The notes: generated from the letters alone by a model not told the origin. Shown: positions 9,041-18,125, numbered from the stretch's first letter. The stretch is DNA of 37,352 nucleotides from an uncultured Eisenbergiella sp. (GCA_947630215.1 CANRGX010000022.1:1-37352), one strand, 5' to 3'. Made by a program: numbers and translations.

Positions 9041-9069
9041 ATTATAGTCTCCCGTATCGGAAAAGTCAA
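9041..9069 (-). promoter_or_regulatory. Predicted sigma-A promoter of the two-gene membrane-protein unit
   Basis: Read on the minus strand, TTGACT (9069-9064) and TATAAT (9046-9041) are 17 bases apart. This is one of the best promoter matches in the window. It lies 34 bases upstream of the ATG at 9007. Confidence 0.8.
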
Positions 9070-9124
9070 GGAAGCGCCCCTGGCGGGAAAAAAGAAAAAA
9101 TATAGAAACAACCGGGGTTGCGCC

Positions 9125-9153
9125 TTGAAAAAAAGGGCGAATTGTAATATGAT
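9125..9153 (+). promoter_or_regulatory. Predicted sigma-A promoter of the small membrane-protein gene at 9207
   Basis: TTGAAA at 9125-9130 and TATGAT at 9148-9153 are separated by 17 bases. It is divergent from the promoter at 9041-9069, about 55 bases away. Confidence 0.72.
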
Positions 9154-9206
9154 AAAAACATGGGAAAGGCGGGGAGAACGAATATACCCGCAGTAAGGAG
9201 AAAAGT

Positions 9207-9698
9207 ATGGAAAGTTATGTGGAATGCCTGGTGCAAAGAAAGCCCAGCGGCGGCATGAAAGCATTGAAATTTGCCCTGATTGCGGCAGCGGTCTTCTGCT
9301 TTTTTATCGGGGTGATGAATCCTGTGTTTCTGCTCATTGCGGCGGCGGCGGGGGTCGGAGCCTATTTCGCCGGCCTGTATGCGAGCCTGGAATATGAATA
9401 TCTCTATGTGGATCGGGAAATTTCCGTGGACAAGATCTTAAACAAGACGCGCCGGAAGAAGGTGGAACGCTTTGAGGTGGATCGCATCGAGATTCTGGCT
9501 CCCATCCAGTCCTGGCATCTGGACAATTACCGGAACCGTCAGTTTAAGGTGACGGACTATTCCTGCGGCGTCGAGGAGAAGCCGGACAGGCGGTACGCGA
9601 TGATTTATGACGGGGGCCGCAAGGTGATCCTGCAGCCCAGCGAGAACATGGTAAAGGCCATTCAGTCCGTCGCGCCGAGAAAAGTATTTTTGGATTGA
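9207..9698 (+). CDS. Conserved small membrane protein (resembles DUF6106)
   Basis: A 163-residue protein with two adjacent membrane segments (about residues 20-38 and 40-58) followed by a soluble C-terminal domain. From memory it resembles the Lachnospiraceae DUF6106 group. No function is known and the assignment is tentative. The start follows TAAGGAG. The last 20 codons lie inside a 90-bp sequence repeated on the far side of the insertion element at 9725-11714. The reading frame therefore stayed complete when the element inserted just beyond it, and the second copy of the 3' end at 11715-11778 is a non-functional duplicate. Confidence 0.75.
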   Translation: MESYVECLVQRKPSGGMKALKFALIAAAVFCFFIGVMNPVFLLIAAAAGVGAYFAGLYASLEYEYLYVDREISVDKILNKTRRKKVERFEVDRIEILAPIQSWHLDNYRNRQFKVTDYSCGVEEKPDRRYAMIYDGGRKVILQPSENMVKAIQSVAPRKVFLD

Positions 9699-9724
9699 CA
9701 GGCCCGGATAAGTCTGTTACACTC
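9635..9724 (+). repeat. 90-bp target-site duplication, left copy
   Basis: The 90 bases are identical to 11715-11804 at every position and directly abut the insertion sequence. The copy holds the last codons and stop of the gene at 9207-9698, plus a full promoter (TTGACA 9695-9700, TACACT 9718-9723). IS1634 and IS1549 are known for unusually long, variable target duplications, which fits. Confidence 0.93.
9695..9723 (+). promoter_or_regulatory. Duplicate copy of the guaB promoter, now facing the insertion sequence
   Basis: TTGACA, 17 bases, TACACT, identical to the copy at 11775-11803. It would fire into the left end of the insertion sequence, antisense to its transposase. The hairpin at 9750-9793 probably stops that transcript. 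Confidence 0.65.
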
Positions 9725-9728
9725 CCGA

Positions 9729-9739
9729 GTTTGACACTT
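9729..9739 (+). repeat. Left terminal inverted repeat core
   Basis: GTTTGACACTT, perfectly complementary to the right-end core at 11700-11710. The preceding four bases are only partly matched between the ends. Confidence 0.8.
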
Positions 9740-9749
9740 ATGGAAAGCA

Positions 9750-9793
9750 AAAACGGCTACAAACCCAGTAATCATGCGGGCTGTGGCCGTTTT
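9750..9793. terminator. Bidirectional terminator inside the insertion sequence
   Basis: AAAACGGCTACA at 9750-9761 pairs with TGTGGCCGTTTT at 9782-9793 (12 pairs, one G-T). Each strand ends in a T run. On the minus strand it lies just past the transposase stop. On the plus strand it would stop transcripts entering from the host gene or from the duplicated promoter. Confidence 0.7.
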
Positions 9794-9813
9794 CTCTTTG
9801 GAAACGATTTGTG

Positions 9814-11559
9814 CTATTTTTTTACTTCTTCCGTTTTAGTACTTTTTATTATGCTCCGCATAGCTGATCTTGAGATAAATTCATAATCCGTGCGGAAGCC
9901 GAATACCTTGTGCAGTTCATCCGTCAGGTCTGTTCTTTTGTATGAAGGGATATAGCCGCTTTCCTTTGATAAACGCGTTACCCGCATAGAACGGAGGGTA
10001 TCCAGGAGCTCGTTACATGTATATTTATTTCCGGTCTTTTTCTCGAGCAGGCGGTATACAAGCAGGCTGATATAACAGATAAGAAAATGCGCCCTGATGC
10101 GGTCTTCGCGCCTGACATAGACAGGGCGTGCTTCAAAATCTGTTTTCATAATCCGGAAGTTTTCTTCGATCTCCCAGCGCTGTCTGTTTATTTTTAAGAT
10201 TTCCGCAGCATCCCCATCGAGATTGGTTATGACCGCATAAAACCCGTCATACTTTTCTTCTTCCGATATGCGGTCCAGATCCAGATCATAGATCTTCCGG
10301 CCTGCGACCTCACCATCTTCTGTTATGGCAGCAGATCTGATAAAACGGGCGGGATCGTTCTGGTTTTTGCCGCGCCTTTTCCTTCCTGGTTCTTCCGGCA
10401 TTTTTACAGCACGCGCGATCTGCTGTCCGCGGATCTTTTTCTGGTATGCCCTGTATTTTGGCGAATAGGTTACGATAACGGTCTCATCCATGGCGCCGTT
10501 CACAACAGGCACTTCCTTGTAAAAGATTGTTTCGTAAATATCCGGATCGGATTCATCGAGAGTGGATATGTCGATGAACTTATCGGAACCGGATCTGCGG
10601 AAGTTCTTTGGATTCAGGGCCGTCTGCCTGTCTTCCGCACACATCTTTTTTAGGGATTGCGTGATGACATAGGAACGTTGCCCAAAGCTGTTAAATCTCC
10701 GGTTTGCCCTGCTCCCAAGCCCGGCATCGGAGCAGAAGATAAACTCGCTGCAGGCAAAGTCGCGTATTACTTTTGTTTCCAAAGGTTTTAAGGTTGTCTG
10801 CTCATTCTGGTTGCCTGGGAACACATCGAAGGCAAGGGGGATCCCGTCCGCGTCCATGAACAGCCCCATTGTAACAATAGGGTTTGGCCTGTGTTCCTTG
10901 CTTTTCCCATACTTTCTAAGAGCGTCATCCTGTTCGGTCTCAAAGTAATAATTCGTACAGTCGTAGTAGAGGATTCTTTTATTTCTCGGATGTAGGAAGT
11001 TTGAATTGCGGTAGAGTTCTTCCTGGATAAAATCGGATTCCTCCGCCATAACGGAAAGTGCGCGGTAGATGTTCTGCAGTTCGTATCTGGGAGGTTCAAG
11101 CAGAGTCTGGCAGTAAGCGTAGCTGCCCAGCCTGCTGGAGGGAGCCAGGATCCTCGAAAAGATCTGATCTGTAAGAATGGCGCTGAAATCATAAGTGTGT
11201 TTGTGGCGTTTAGAAATTTTGCGGGAAATGGAATCAATTTTTAGTTCCGTACACAGTTTTTGGAGGAAGAGATAACCGGCCTGCAGGCAGCGCTCTTCAT
11301 TTTTGGGGATATAGGAGCACTTTGATAAAGAGACGGTAACGGTGCCGTTTTTGGCATTGTATTCCAGGGTATCTTTTTCAGCCTCTGACCTTGCCCATGC
11401 CATCATGGCATCATAATCTCCGGAAAACTGCGCCAAAAGATCATTTAGCTTTCCGAGCTTCCTGTGGATCTGGGTAGCCGTTTTTCCGTTGTCTTTACGG
11501 TAGGAGCGTTTGATATAGACATCTTTGTTATCCGTGTTGCCTGTAAGTGAAATATACAT
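9814..11559 (-). CDS. IS1634-family DDE transposase
   Basis: A 581-residue cut-and-paste type transposase, full length with no frameshift. DDE residues are visible: D200 in YYDCTNYYFE, D278 in FCSDAGLGS and a Glu near 465 in RWEIEENFR. The last follows the IS4-superfamily Y/N-x-x-R-x-W-x-I-E-x-x-F-R pattern with K472 after it. A large, partly basic insertion lies between the second Asp and the Glu. The ATG at 11559 follows AAGGAGG at 8 bases. A TATAAT (minus strand, 11595-11590) lies 30 bases upstream with no clear -35, so expression may be weak. The protein is probably active, given intact ends and identical target duplications. Confidence 0.93.
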   Translation of the reverse strand: MYISLTGNTDNKDVYIKRSYRKDNGKTATQIHRKLGKLNDLLAQFSGDYDAMMAWARSEAEKDTLEYNAKNGTVTVSLSKCSYIPKNEERCLQAGYLFLQKLCTELKIDSISRKISKRHKHTYDFSAILTDQIFSRILAPSSRLGSYAYCQTLLEPPRYELQNIYRALSVMAEESDFIQEELYRNSNFLHPRNKRILYYDCTNYYFETEQDDALRKYGKSKEHRPNPIVTMGLFMDADGIPLAFDVFPGNQNEQTTLKPLETKVIRDFACSEFIFCSDAGLGSRANRRFNSFGQRSYVITQSLKKMCAEDRQTALNPKNFRRSGSDKFIDISTLDESDPDIYETIFYKEVPVVNGAMDETVIVTYSPKYRAYQKKIRGQQIARAVKMPEEPGRKRRGKNQNDPARFIRSAAITEDGEVAGRKIYDLDLDRISEEEKYDGFYAVITNLDGDAAEILKINRQRWEIEENFRIMKTDFEARPVYVRREDRIRAHFLICYISLLVYRLLEKKTGNKYTCNELLDTLRSMRVTRLSKESGYIPSYKRTDLTDELHKVFGFRTDYEFISRSAMRSIIKSTKTEEVKK

Positions 11560-11699
11560 GCGGAGCGCCTCCTTTTTGAGTATAAACTAATTATATCATA
11601 AAACGCACAAAAGCGCACGTATTATTTTCGAAAATTTGACAAAAAAATAAGCCGTAATTGGCTTAGATAAAGGATTTTTGCGATATGATGTTTATAAAG

Positions 11700-11710
11700 A
11701 AGTGTCAAAC
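11700..11710 (-). repeat. Right terminal inverted repeat core
   Basis: AAGTGTCAAAC on the plus strand, the reverse complement of the left core at 9729-9739, again four bases from the target duplication. Confidence 0.8.
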
Positions 11711-11714
11711 ACCC

Positions 11715-11804
11715 GCCCAGCGAGAACATGGTAAAGGCCATTCAGTCCGTCGCGCCGAGAAAAGTATTTTTGGATTGACAGGCCCGGATAAGTCTGTTAC
11801 ACTC
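11715..11804 (+). repeat. 90-bp target-site duplication, right copy
   Basis: Identical to 9635-9724. Bases 11715-11778 repeat the 3' end of the small membrane-protein gene, without a usable start. Bases 11775-11803 hold the promoter that now serves guaB. Confidence 0.93.
11775..11803 (+). promoter_or_regulatory. guaB promoter
   Basis: A perfect TTGACA at 11775-11780, a 17-base spacer and TACACT at 11798-11803. Transcription should start near 11810, about 80 bases before guaB. The whole element lies inside the right target duplication, so the insertion upstream did not remove it. Confidence 0.8.
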
Positions 11805-11823
11805 ATACTACTTACTAAGGTAA

Positions 11824-13346
<1,523 letters not shown>

Positions 13347-13360
13347 AAACCGCATATAAG

Positions 13361-13432
13361 GAAACGTGTGACTGGCGGATCAGTGGAGTTCACCACGGGG
13401 AGCACGTTTTTTCAAACCGGCCGCCTGGGTAC
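13361..13432 (+). promoter_or_regulatory. ZTP/ZMP riboswitch (pfl motif)
   Basis: The conserved pfl core is visible: GTGTGACTGGCGG near 13366-13378, a GTGGA...TCCAC-like helix (13383-13395), CACGGGGAGCACG (13394-13406) and, after a short linker, CCGCCTGGGT (13421-13430), which matches the hallmark CCGCCTGGG ligand-site segment. This class binds ZMP or ZTP, which accumulate when 10-formyl-THF is short, and turns on purine and folate genes. The last segment also forms the 5' arm of the terminator at 13420-13471, so ligand binding and termination are mutually exclusive. It sits before purO and the AICAR transformylase gene, whose substrate is ZMP. Confidence 0.93.
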
Positions 13433-13471
13433 CTCTTTATAGGAAAAAGAAGTATTCAGGCGGCTTTTTTT
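13420..13471 (+). terminator. Riboswitch-controlled intrinsic terminator
   Basis: GCCGCCTG at 13420-13427 pairs with CAGGCGGC at 13457-13464. The helix extends inward through GGTAC/GTATT and TCTTT/AAAGA pairs, and seven T follow (13465-13471). The 5' arm is shared with the riboswitch ligand core, giving an ON switch when ZMP/ZTP is bound. Confidence 0.92.
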
Positions 13472-13506
13472 CAAACAGGCCGGGCCATAAGGAAGGAGAG
13501 GAGCAT

Positions 13507-14220
13507 ATGCAGAAAATCAAACTGGAAGAAGAATTGAAGCAAAACGCCTATCCGGGGCGGGGCATCGTCATCGGGCGATCCGCCGACGGGAAATACGCCG
13601 TGACGGCTTACTTTATCATGGGGCGCAGCGTCAATTCCCGGAACCGCATTTTTGTGGAGGACAAGGAGGGCATCCGGACGCAGGCGTTCGACCCGTCCAA
13701 GCTGGAGGATCCCAGCCTGATTATTTACGCTCCCGTCCGCGTACTGGGAAAGCGCACCATCGTCACCAACGGCGATCAGACGGATACGATCTACGAGGGA
13801 CTGCAGAAAGGGCTCACGTTTGAGCAGAGCCTGCGGAGCCGCGAGTTTGAACCGGATGGGCCCAATTATACGCCCCGCATCTCCGGGATTCTGGAGGTTG
13901 CGGACGGGAAATTTTCCTATGCCATGTCCCTTTTAAAAAGCGACGATCAGGATCCGTCCTCCTGCCTGCGCCATACGTTCACCTATGAAAATCCCAAAGC
14001 GGGAGAGGGACGTTTCCTGCATACGTATCTGCATGACGGCAGTCCGCTGCCCAGCTTTGAGGGAGAACCCAAAAAGGTGGAGCTGGAGGGCGGTATCGAC
14101 GCGTTTACGCAGATGCTGTGGGAGAGTCTGAACGAGGAAAACAAGGTCTCCCTGTTCGTGCGGTATCTCGATATCCAAAGCGGCGCCTGGGAAACCAGGA
14201 TCCGGAACAAAAACGGCTGA
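13507..14220 (+). CDS. purO: IMP cyclohydrolase, archaeal PurO type
   Basis: A 237-residue enzyme that closes FAICAR to IMP, the last step of purine synthesis. It belongs to the PurO family (IMP_cyclohyd), first known from archaea, and not to the cyclohydrolase half of bacterial PurH. The family block YPGRGIVIGRSADGKYAV opens the protein, and FIMGRSVNSRNRIF follows. PurO has an NTN-hydrolase-like fold. It starts after GGAAGGAGAGGAG and is 15 bases upstream of the transformylase gene, forming a two-gene unit that replaces a bifunctional purH. Both are under the ZTP riboswitch. Confidence 0.88.
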   Translation: MQKIKLEEELKQNAYPGRGIVIGRSADGKYAVTAYFIMGRSVNSRNRIFVEDKEGIRTQAFDPSKLEDPSLIIYAPVRVLGKRTIVTNGDQTDTIYEGLQKGLTFEQSLRSREFEPDGPNYTPRISGILEVADGKFSYAMSLLKSDDQDPSSCLRHTFTYENPKAGEGRFLHTYLHDGSPLPSFEGEPKKVELEGGIDAFTQMLWESLNEENKVSLFVRYLDIQSGAWETRIRNKNG

Positions 14221-14235
14221 GAAAGGAGCCAGACG

Positions 14236-15414
14236 ATGAATGAAATTCAACTGAAGTACGGATGCAACCCCAACCAAAAGCCTTCCCGCATTTTCATGGA
14301 GGATGGAAGCGATCTGCCGGTCACCGTGAAAAACGGCCGGCCCGGCTACATCAATTTTTTGGACGCTTTCAACGGCTGGCAGCTGGTTTCGGAGTTAAAA
14401 GAGGCCACCGGTCTTCCGGCCGCCGCCTCCTTTAAGCACGTTTCCCCGGCGGGCGCCGCAGTCGGCCTTCCGCTGTCGGATACGCTGGCAAAAATATACT
14501 GGGTGGACGATCTGGGCCCGCTCTCCCCGCTGGCCTGCGCCTATGCCAGGGCCAGAGGCGCCGACCGGATGTCTTCCTTCGGCGATTTTATTGCTCTTTC
14601 CGACGTATGCGATGCGGATACGGCCCGGCTGATCAAGCGGGAGGTGTCCGACGGCGTCATCGCCCCCGGCTATACGCCGGAAGCGCTGGCGCTGTTAATG
14701 GAAAAGAAAAAAGGCGCCTATAACATCATTCAGATCGATCCGGCCTATCGGCCCGCTTCCATCGAGAGAAAACAGGTCTATGGCGTCACCTTCGAGCAGG
14801 GGCGCAACGAACTGCATATCGACGAAGAGCTGCTTTCCGGGTTCGTGACGAAAAACCGGGAGATTCCGGCGGAGGCGGTCATCGATATGAAGATCGCGCT
14901 GATCACCCTGAAATACACCCAGTCCAATTCCGTCTGCTATGTGAAGGACGGACAGGCCATCGGCATCGGCGCCGGGCAGCAGTCCCGGATCCACTGTACG
15001 AGACTGGCGGGACAGAAAGCGGACAACTGGTGGCTGCGTCAGTCTCCCCAGGTGCTGGGGCTTTCCTTCGTGGACGGTCTGGGAAGGGCGGATCGGGACA
15101 ACGCCATCGACGTATATATGGGCGACGAGTACGAAGACATACTGGCGGACGGCATCTGGCAGACCCGCTTCCGGGAAAAACCTCCCGTCTTTACCCGGGA
15201 GCAGAAACGGGCCTGGCTGGATCAGCTGCAGGGCGTGACGCTGGGATCGGATGCGTTCTTCCCGTTCTCGGACAACATCGAGCGGGCCCATAAGAGCGGG
15301 GTCAGATATATTGCCCAGCCTGGCGGATCCGTGCGGGACGACGCCGTGATCGAATGCTGCGACAAGTACGGGATGGCGATGGTATTTACTAATATACGGC
15401 TGTTCCATCACTGA
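14236..15414 (+). CDS. Stand-alone AICAR transformylase (PurH-like, lacks cyclohydrolase domain)
   Basis: A 392-residue protein that transfers the formyl group of 10-formyl-THF to AICAR (ZMP), giving FAICAR. It corresponds to the transformylase domain of PurH. The catalytic Lys-His pair is in SFKHVSPAGAAVG, the folate/AICAR region includes KYTQSNSVCY and GAGQQSRIHCTRLAG, and FFPFSDNIERA lies near the end. No MGS-like cyclohydrolase domain is present at the N-terminus. PurO upstream supplies that activity. A strong hairpin at 15424-15454 ends the unit. Confidence 0.92.
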   Translation: MNEIQLKYGCNPNQKPSRIFMEDGSDLPVTVKNGRPGYINFLDAFNGWQLVSELKEATGLPAAASFKHVSPAGAAVGLPLSDTLAKIYWVDDLGPLSPLACAYARARGADRMSSFGDFIALSDVCDADTARLIKREVSDGVIAPGYTPEALALLMEKKKGAYNIIQIDPAYRPASIERKQVYGVTFEQGRNELHIDEELLSGFVTKNREIPAEAVIDMKIALITLKYTQSNSVCYVKDGQAIGIGAGQQSRIHCTRLAGQKADNWWLRQSPQVLGLSFVDGLGRADRDNAIDVYMGDEYEDILADGIWQTRFREKPPVFTREQKRAWLDQLQGVTLGSDAFFPFSDNIERAHKSGVRYIAQPGGSVRDDAVIECCDKYGMAMVFTNIRLFHH

Positions 15415-15423
15415 TGGATGGGC

Positions 15424-15454
15424 AAATCCGGGCAGGCACGGCTGCCCGGATTTT
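15424..15454. terminator. Strong terminator of the purine unit
   Basis: AAATCCGGGCAG at 15424-15435 pairs perfectly with CTGCCCGGATTT at 15442-15453 around the loop GCACGG, with one further T before GG. Twelve uninterrupted pairs make this the clearest hairpin in the window. The A/T base of the stem could serve both directions. Confidence 0.8.
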
Positions 15455-15487
15455 GGCATACTGTAATGCAAACGGCAGTCGGAAGGA

Positions 15488-17296
15488 ATGCCTGTGGCTT
15501 CACAGAAACTGGAAGATATTCTCAATCTGAGCCTGGAATCCACCGCTGCGCAGCGCCAGCGCTCGGATGTGCTGGACGTGGGATACAATCCCGAGGAACA
15601 GACCTGGGAGCTGATCGTAAAATTCAGCGGAGACGGGCGGCAGCTGCAGGAAGACGGGATCGACGTGGAGGTGCTGCTGGACGGATACGCCATCGTGACG
15701 CTGCCCCAGAGCCGGATTTCGGATCTGACCGCCAATCCGGCGGTGGAATATGTGGAAATGCCCAAGATTTTGCAAAACGGGCTGTATGAGGCCAGGCGGG
15801 TAAGCTGTATCCTGCCGCTGACCGAAAGTACGGCAACAGGCGGCGCGCCGTCCGGTCTTTCAGGAAGCGGTGTGCTGGTGGCGGTACTGGATTCGGGTAT
15901 CGACTATTTTCTGCCGGATTTTCGGACGGCGGACGGCGAAAGCCGCATCGCCTTTCTCTGGGATCAGACGCTGGACGCCGCTGCGCTTCGGGAACGGACG
16001 CCGGAGACCGGCATTGTATACGCCCCTCCGGAAGGGTTTTTATTGGGAACCGAGTTTTCCGGAGAGCAGATAGATCGGGCCCTGGCTTCCGGCAGCAGGG
16101 ACAGCGCTTTTTTCCGTGTACCGAGCCTGGATCGCTCCGGACACGGGACGGCGGTGGCCGCCATCGCCGCCGGAAGCAGCGCGGATTTGCAGCTGCGGGG
16201 AGTGGCGGCGGGCGCGCAGCTTCTGGTGGTAAAGCTGGCCAATCTGTCCAACGGGTTTCCCCGGACGACGGAGCTGATGCGCGCCCTGGCCTGGGCGCTG
16301 GGAAAGGCGCGAAAGCTGGGCCGTCCTCTGGCGGTCAATATCAGCTTTGGCAACTCCTACGGCCCCCATGACGGATCCTCCCTTTTGTCCCGCTTTCTGG
16401 ACAGCGCGGCCCAGAGCGGCCGCACCGTGATCTGCGCAGGAAGCGGCAACGAGGGAGCGGCGTCGGGGCACGCGGCAGGCCGCCTTGCCACAGGGCAGCA
16501 ACAGGTGGTGGAGCTGGCGGTGGCGGATTATGAAAGGACGCTGAGCCTTCAGATCTGGAAAAATTACGTGGATCAGATGGCTGTCACGCTGCGGACGCCC
16601 TCCGGAGAGGAAATCGGGGTGTCTTTTTCCCGGGGCGGCCGTCAGGTCTTCCGGACCGGCGCGGCGGAGATCCTGGTCTATGTGGGTGCGCCTTCGCCCT
16701 ATTCCGTGCAGCAGGAGCTGTTTTTCGATCTGCTTCCCGTGGGCAGTTATCTGGAAGCGGGGATCTGGACGGTGCGGCTGGAGGGCATCCGGATCGTTTC
16801 CGGCGTTTATCAAATATATTTGCCGGGACAGGAGGTGCGGGCGGCAGGCACCCGTTTTGTGCGCCCGTCCCCGGAGCTGACACTGACGGTGCCCTCCACG
16901 GCGCAGTATGCTCTGACCGTGGGCGCCATGCAGCCCGTTTACGATGCTTATGCCGATTTTTCAGGCCGGGGTATGCCGGTATCCGGGGAGGAGGAATCGG
17001 TGTTTGCCGATACGAAGCCGGATCTGGTGGCGCCGGGGGTGGATCTGCTGGTGCCCGCCGCCGGAGGCGGAAGGATGCGGGTCACGGGTACCTCCTTTGC
17101 CGCGCCGCTGGTCACGGGAAGCGCGGCCCTGCTGATGGAATGGGGGATCGTGCGGGGCAACGATCCGTATCTGTACGGGGAAAAGATGAAGGCGTATCTG
17201 AGAAAGGGAGCCAGGCCGCTGCGGGGAGAGAGAACGTATCCCAACGAAAGGACGGGATATGGCACGCTGTGCGCTTTTGAAAGCCTGCCGCAGTGA
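15488..17296 (+). CDS. S8 subtilisin-like protease, Csp-like
   Basis: A 602-residue serine protease of about the size and layout of clostridial Csp proteins, which process the spore-cortex hydrolase SleC. The catalytic triad is complete: D135 in VAVLDSGIDY, H219 in RSGHGTAVAA and S536 in GTSFAAPLVTG, with the oxyanion Asn in GSGNEG. Residues about 1-95 look like a propeptide. A beta-rich insertion of about 170 residues (about 340-510) separates the His and Ser blocks, as in Csp jellyroll proteins. There is no signal peptide. The ATG at 15488 is too close to its GGAAGG site. The GTG at 15494 has better spacing and may be the true start. It opens a run that continues to ybaK and cobT. Cytoplasmic or germination roles are both possible. 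Confidence 0.85.
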   Translation: MPVASQKLEDILNLSLESTAAQRQRSDVLDVGYNPEEQTWELIVKFSGDGRQLQEDGIDVEVLLDGYAIVTLPQSRISDLTANPAVEYVEMPKILQNGLYEARRVSCILPLTESTATGGAPSGLSGSGVLVAVLDSGIDYFLPDFRTADGESRIAFLWDQTLDAAALRERTPETGIVYAPPEGFLLGTEFSGEQIDRALASGSRDSAFFRVPSLDRSGHGTAVAAIAAGSSADLQLRGVAAGAQLLVVKLANLSNGFPRTTELMRALAWALGKARKLGRPLAVNISFGNSYGPHDGSSLLSRFLDSAAQSGRTVICAGSGNEGAASGHAAGRLATGQQQVVELAVADYERTLSLQIWKNYVDQMAVTLRTPSGEEIGVSFSRGGRQVFRTGAAEILVYVGAPSPYSVQQELFFDLLPVGSYLEAGIWTVRLEGIRIVSGVYQIYLPGQEVRAAGTRFVRPSPELTLTVPSTAQYALTVGAMQPVYDAYADFSGRGMPVSGEEESVFADTKPDLVAPGVDLLVPAAGGGRMRVTGTSFAAPLVTGSAALLMEWGIVRGNDPYLYGEKMKAYLRKGARPLRGERTYPNERTGYGTLCAFESLPQ

Positions 17297-17338
17297 ACCG
17301 GATTGGCAGAGCCCTGCCGCTTATGGCACGGAGGAAAC

Positions 17339-17827
17339 ATGGACGAGAAAAAGAAACGGACGGAAAAGACGAATGTCATGCGGCTGCTGGAGCAAAAGAA
17401 AATCCCCTACACCGCGTACCATTTCGAGACCGCTGCCGCGGTCAGCGGCGTGGAGGCGGCCAGGATACTGGGACAAAATCCGGATAAGGTCTTTAAGACT
17501 CTGGTGACGACGGCGGCCAGCAGGGAACACTATGTGTTTATGGTGCCCGTAGCGCGGGAACTGGATCTGAAGAAGGCGGCGATGGCGGTGGGGGAAAAGA
17601 GCGTGGAAATGCTGAAGGCAAAGGATCTTCTGCCGCTGACGGGCTATGTGCACGGCGGCTGTTCGCCGATTGGAATGAAAAAGCAGTTTCGGACCGTCAT
17701 AGACAGGTCCGCGGCGGAGTTTGACACGATCCTGTTCAGCGGCGGAAAGATCGGCTGTCAGGTGGAGATGTCTCTGGCGGAGCTGAAAAAAATGACAGAG
17801 GTCGGGCTGGCGGATCTCTGCGTCTGA
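17339..17827 (+). CDS. ybaK: Cys-tRNA(Pro)/aminoacyl-tRNA deacylase, YbaK family
   Basis: A 162-residue cytoplasmic editing protein that hydrolyses Cys mischarged on tRNA-Pro. Family marks are the lysine block PDKVFKTLV, the HGGCSPIGMKK segment and the C-terminal GGKIGCQVEMS region. The ATG at 17339 follows GGAGG by 4 bases. The frame stays open further upstream but overlaps the protease stop region. It lies 42 bases after the protease gene and 16 before the next gene, probably in one transcript. Confidence 0.92.
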   Translation: MDEKKKRTEKTNVMRLLEQKKIPYTAYHFETAAAVSGVEAARILGQNPDKVFKTLVTTAASREHYVFMVPVARELDLKKAAMAVGEKSVEMLKAKDLLPLTGYVHGGCSPIGMKKQFRTVIDRSAAEFDTILFSGGKIGCQVEMSLAELKKMTEVGLADLCV

Positions 17828-17843
17828 GGGACGGGAGGAAAAG

Positions 17844-18125
17844 ATGGCGGTTCAGAAATATACGGAAGCGGCCTGTCTCCTTCTTCTGCAGAAAAAGCAG
17901 GAGGAACTGGATGCCCTGGGGCCGCACCGGTTCCCGCAGCGTTCGGATTTTTCCGACAGCGAGGTGGTGGCGATCAAGGCGTTTCTGGGGCCGTGGCCGC
18001 GGGCGCTGGAAAAGGCGGGGCTAAAGGAGCCCCGGCAGGACGACCGGCTGGAGAAAAACCGGGAGAAGCGCCGGCGGGCCAGGAGGAGACGGCGCGGGAA
18101 AGCACAGGAGGAAACCGATGGATGA
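17844..18125 (+). CDS. Small very basic protein, possible HNH-associated-repeat-like
   Basis: A 93-residue protein. Residues about 30-60 (FPQRSDFSDSEVVAIKAFLG and following PWPRALEKAGL) resemble the helical repeat found beside homing endonucleases and in some DNA-binding proteins. The last 30 residues are dominated by Arg and Lys. DNA or RNA binding is plausible, but no function is assigned. GGGAGG precedes the ATG. The end overlaps the start of cobT by 8 bases (ATGGATGA), so it is translationally linked to the cobalamin genes. Confidence 0.62.
   Translation: MAVQKYTEAACLLLLQKKQEELDALGPHRFPQRSDFSDSEVVAIKAFLGPWPRALEKAGLKEPRQDDRLEKNREKRRRARRRRRGKAQEETDG

Larger units (their letters stand above)
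9725..11714 (-). mobile_element. IS1634-type (IS4-related) insertion sequence, 1990 bp, apparently intact
   Basis: The element is defined by the two flanking 90-bp direct repeats and by imperfect inverted ends. Both ends carry GTTTGACACTT starting four bases inside the boundary (9729-9739 and 11710-11700). It holds one full-length transposase gene on the minus strand and a hairpin at 9750-9793. Its base composition is visibly more AT-rich than its neighbours, suggesting recent arrival from another background. The two flanking repeats are still identical, which also points to recent insertion. Confidence 0.92.

Noticed and set aside
11715-11778. Second copy of the membrane-protein gene end as a small coding sequence
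   Set aside because: It could encode at most 16 residues from an internal ATG without a ribosome site. It is explained by the target duplication.
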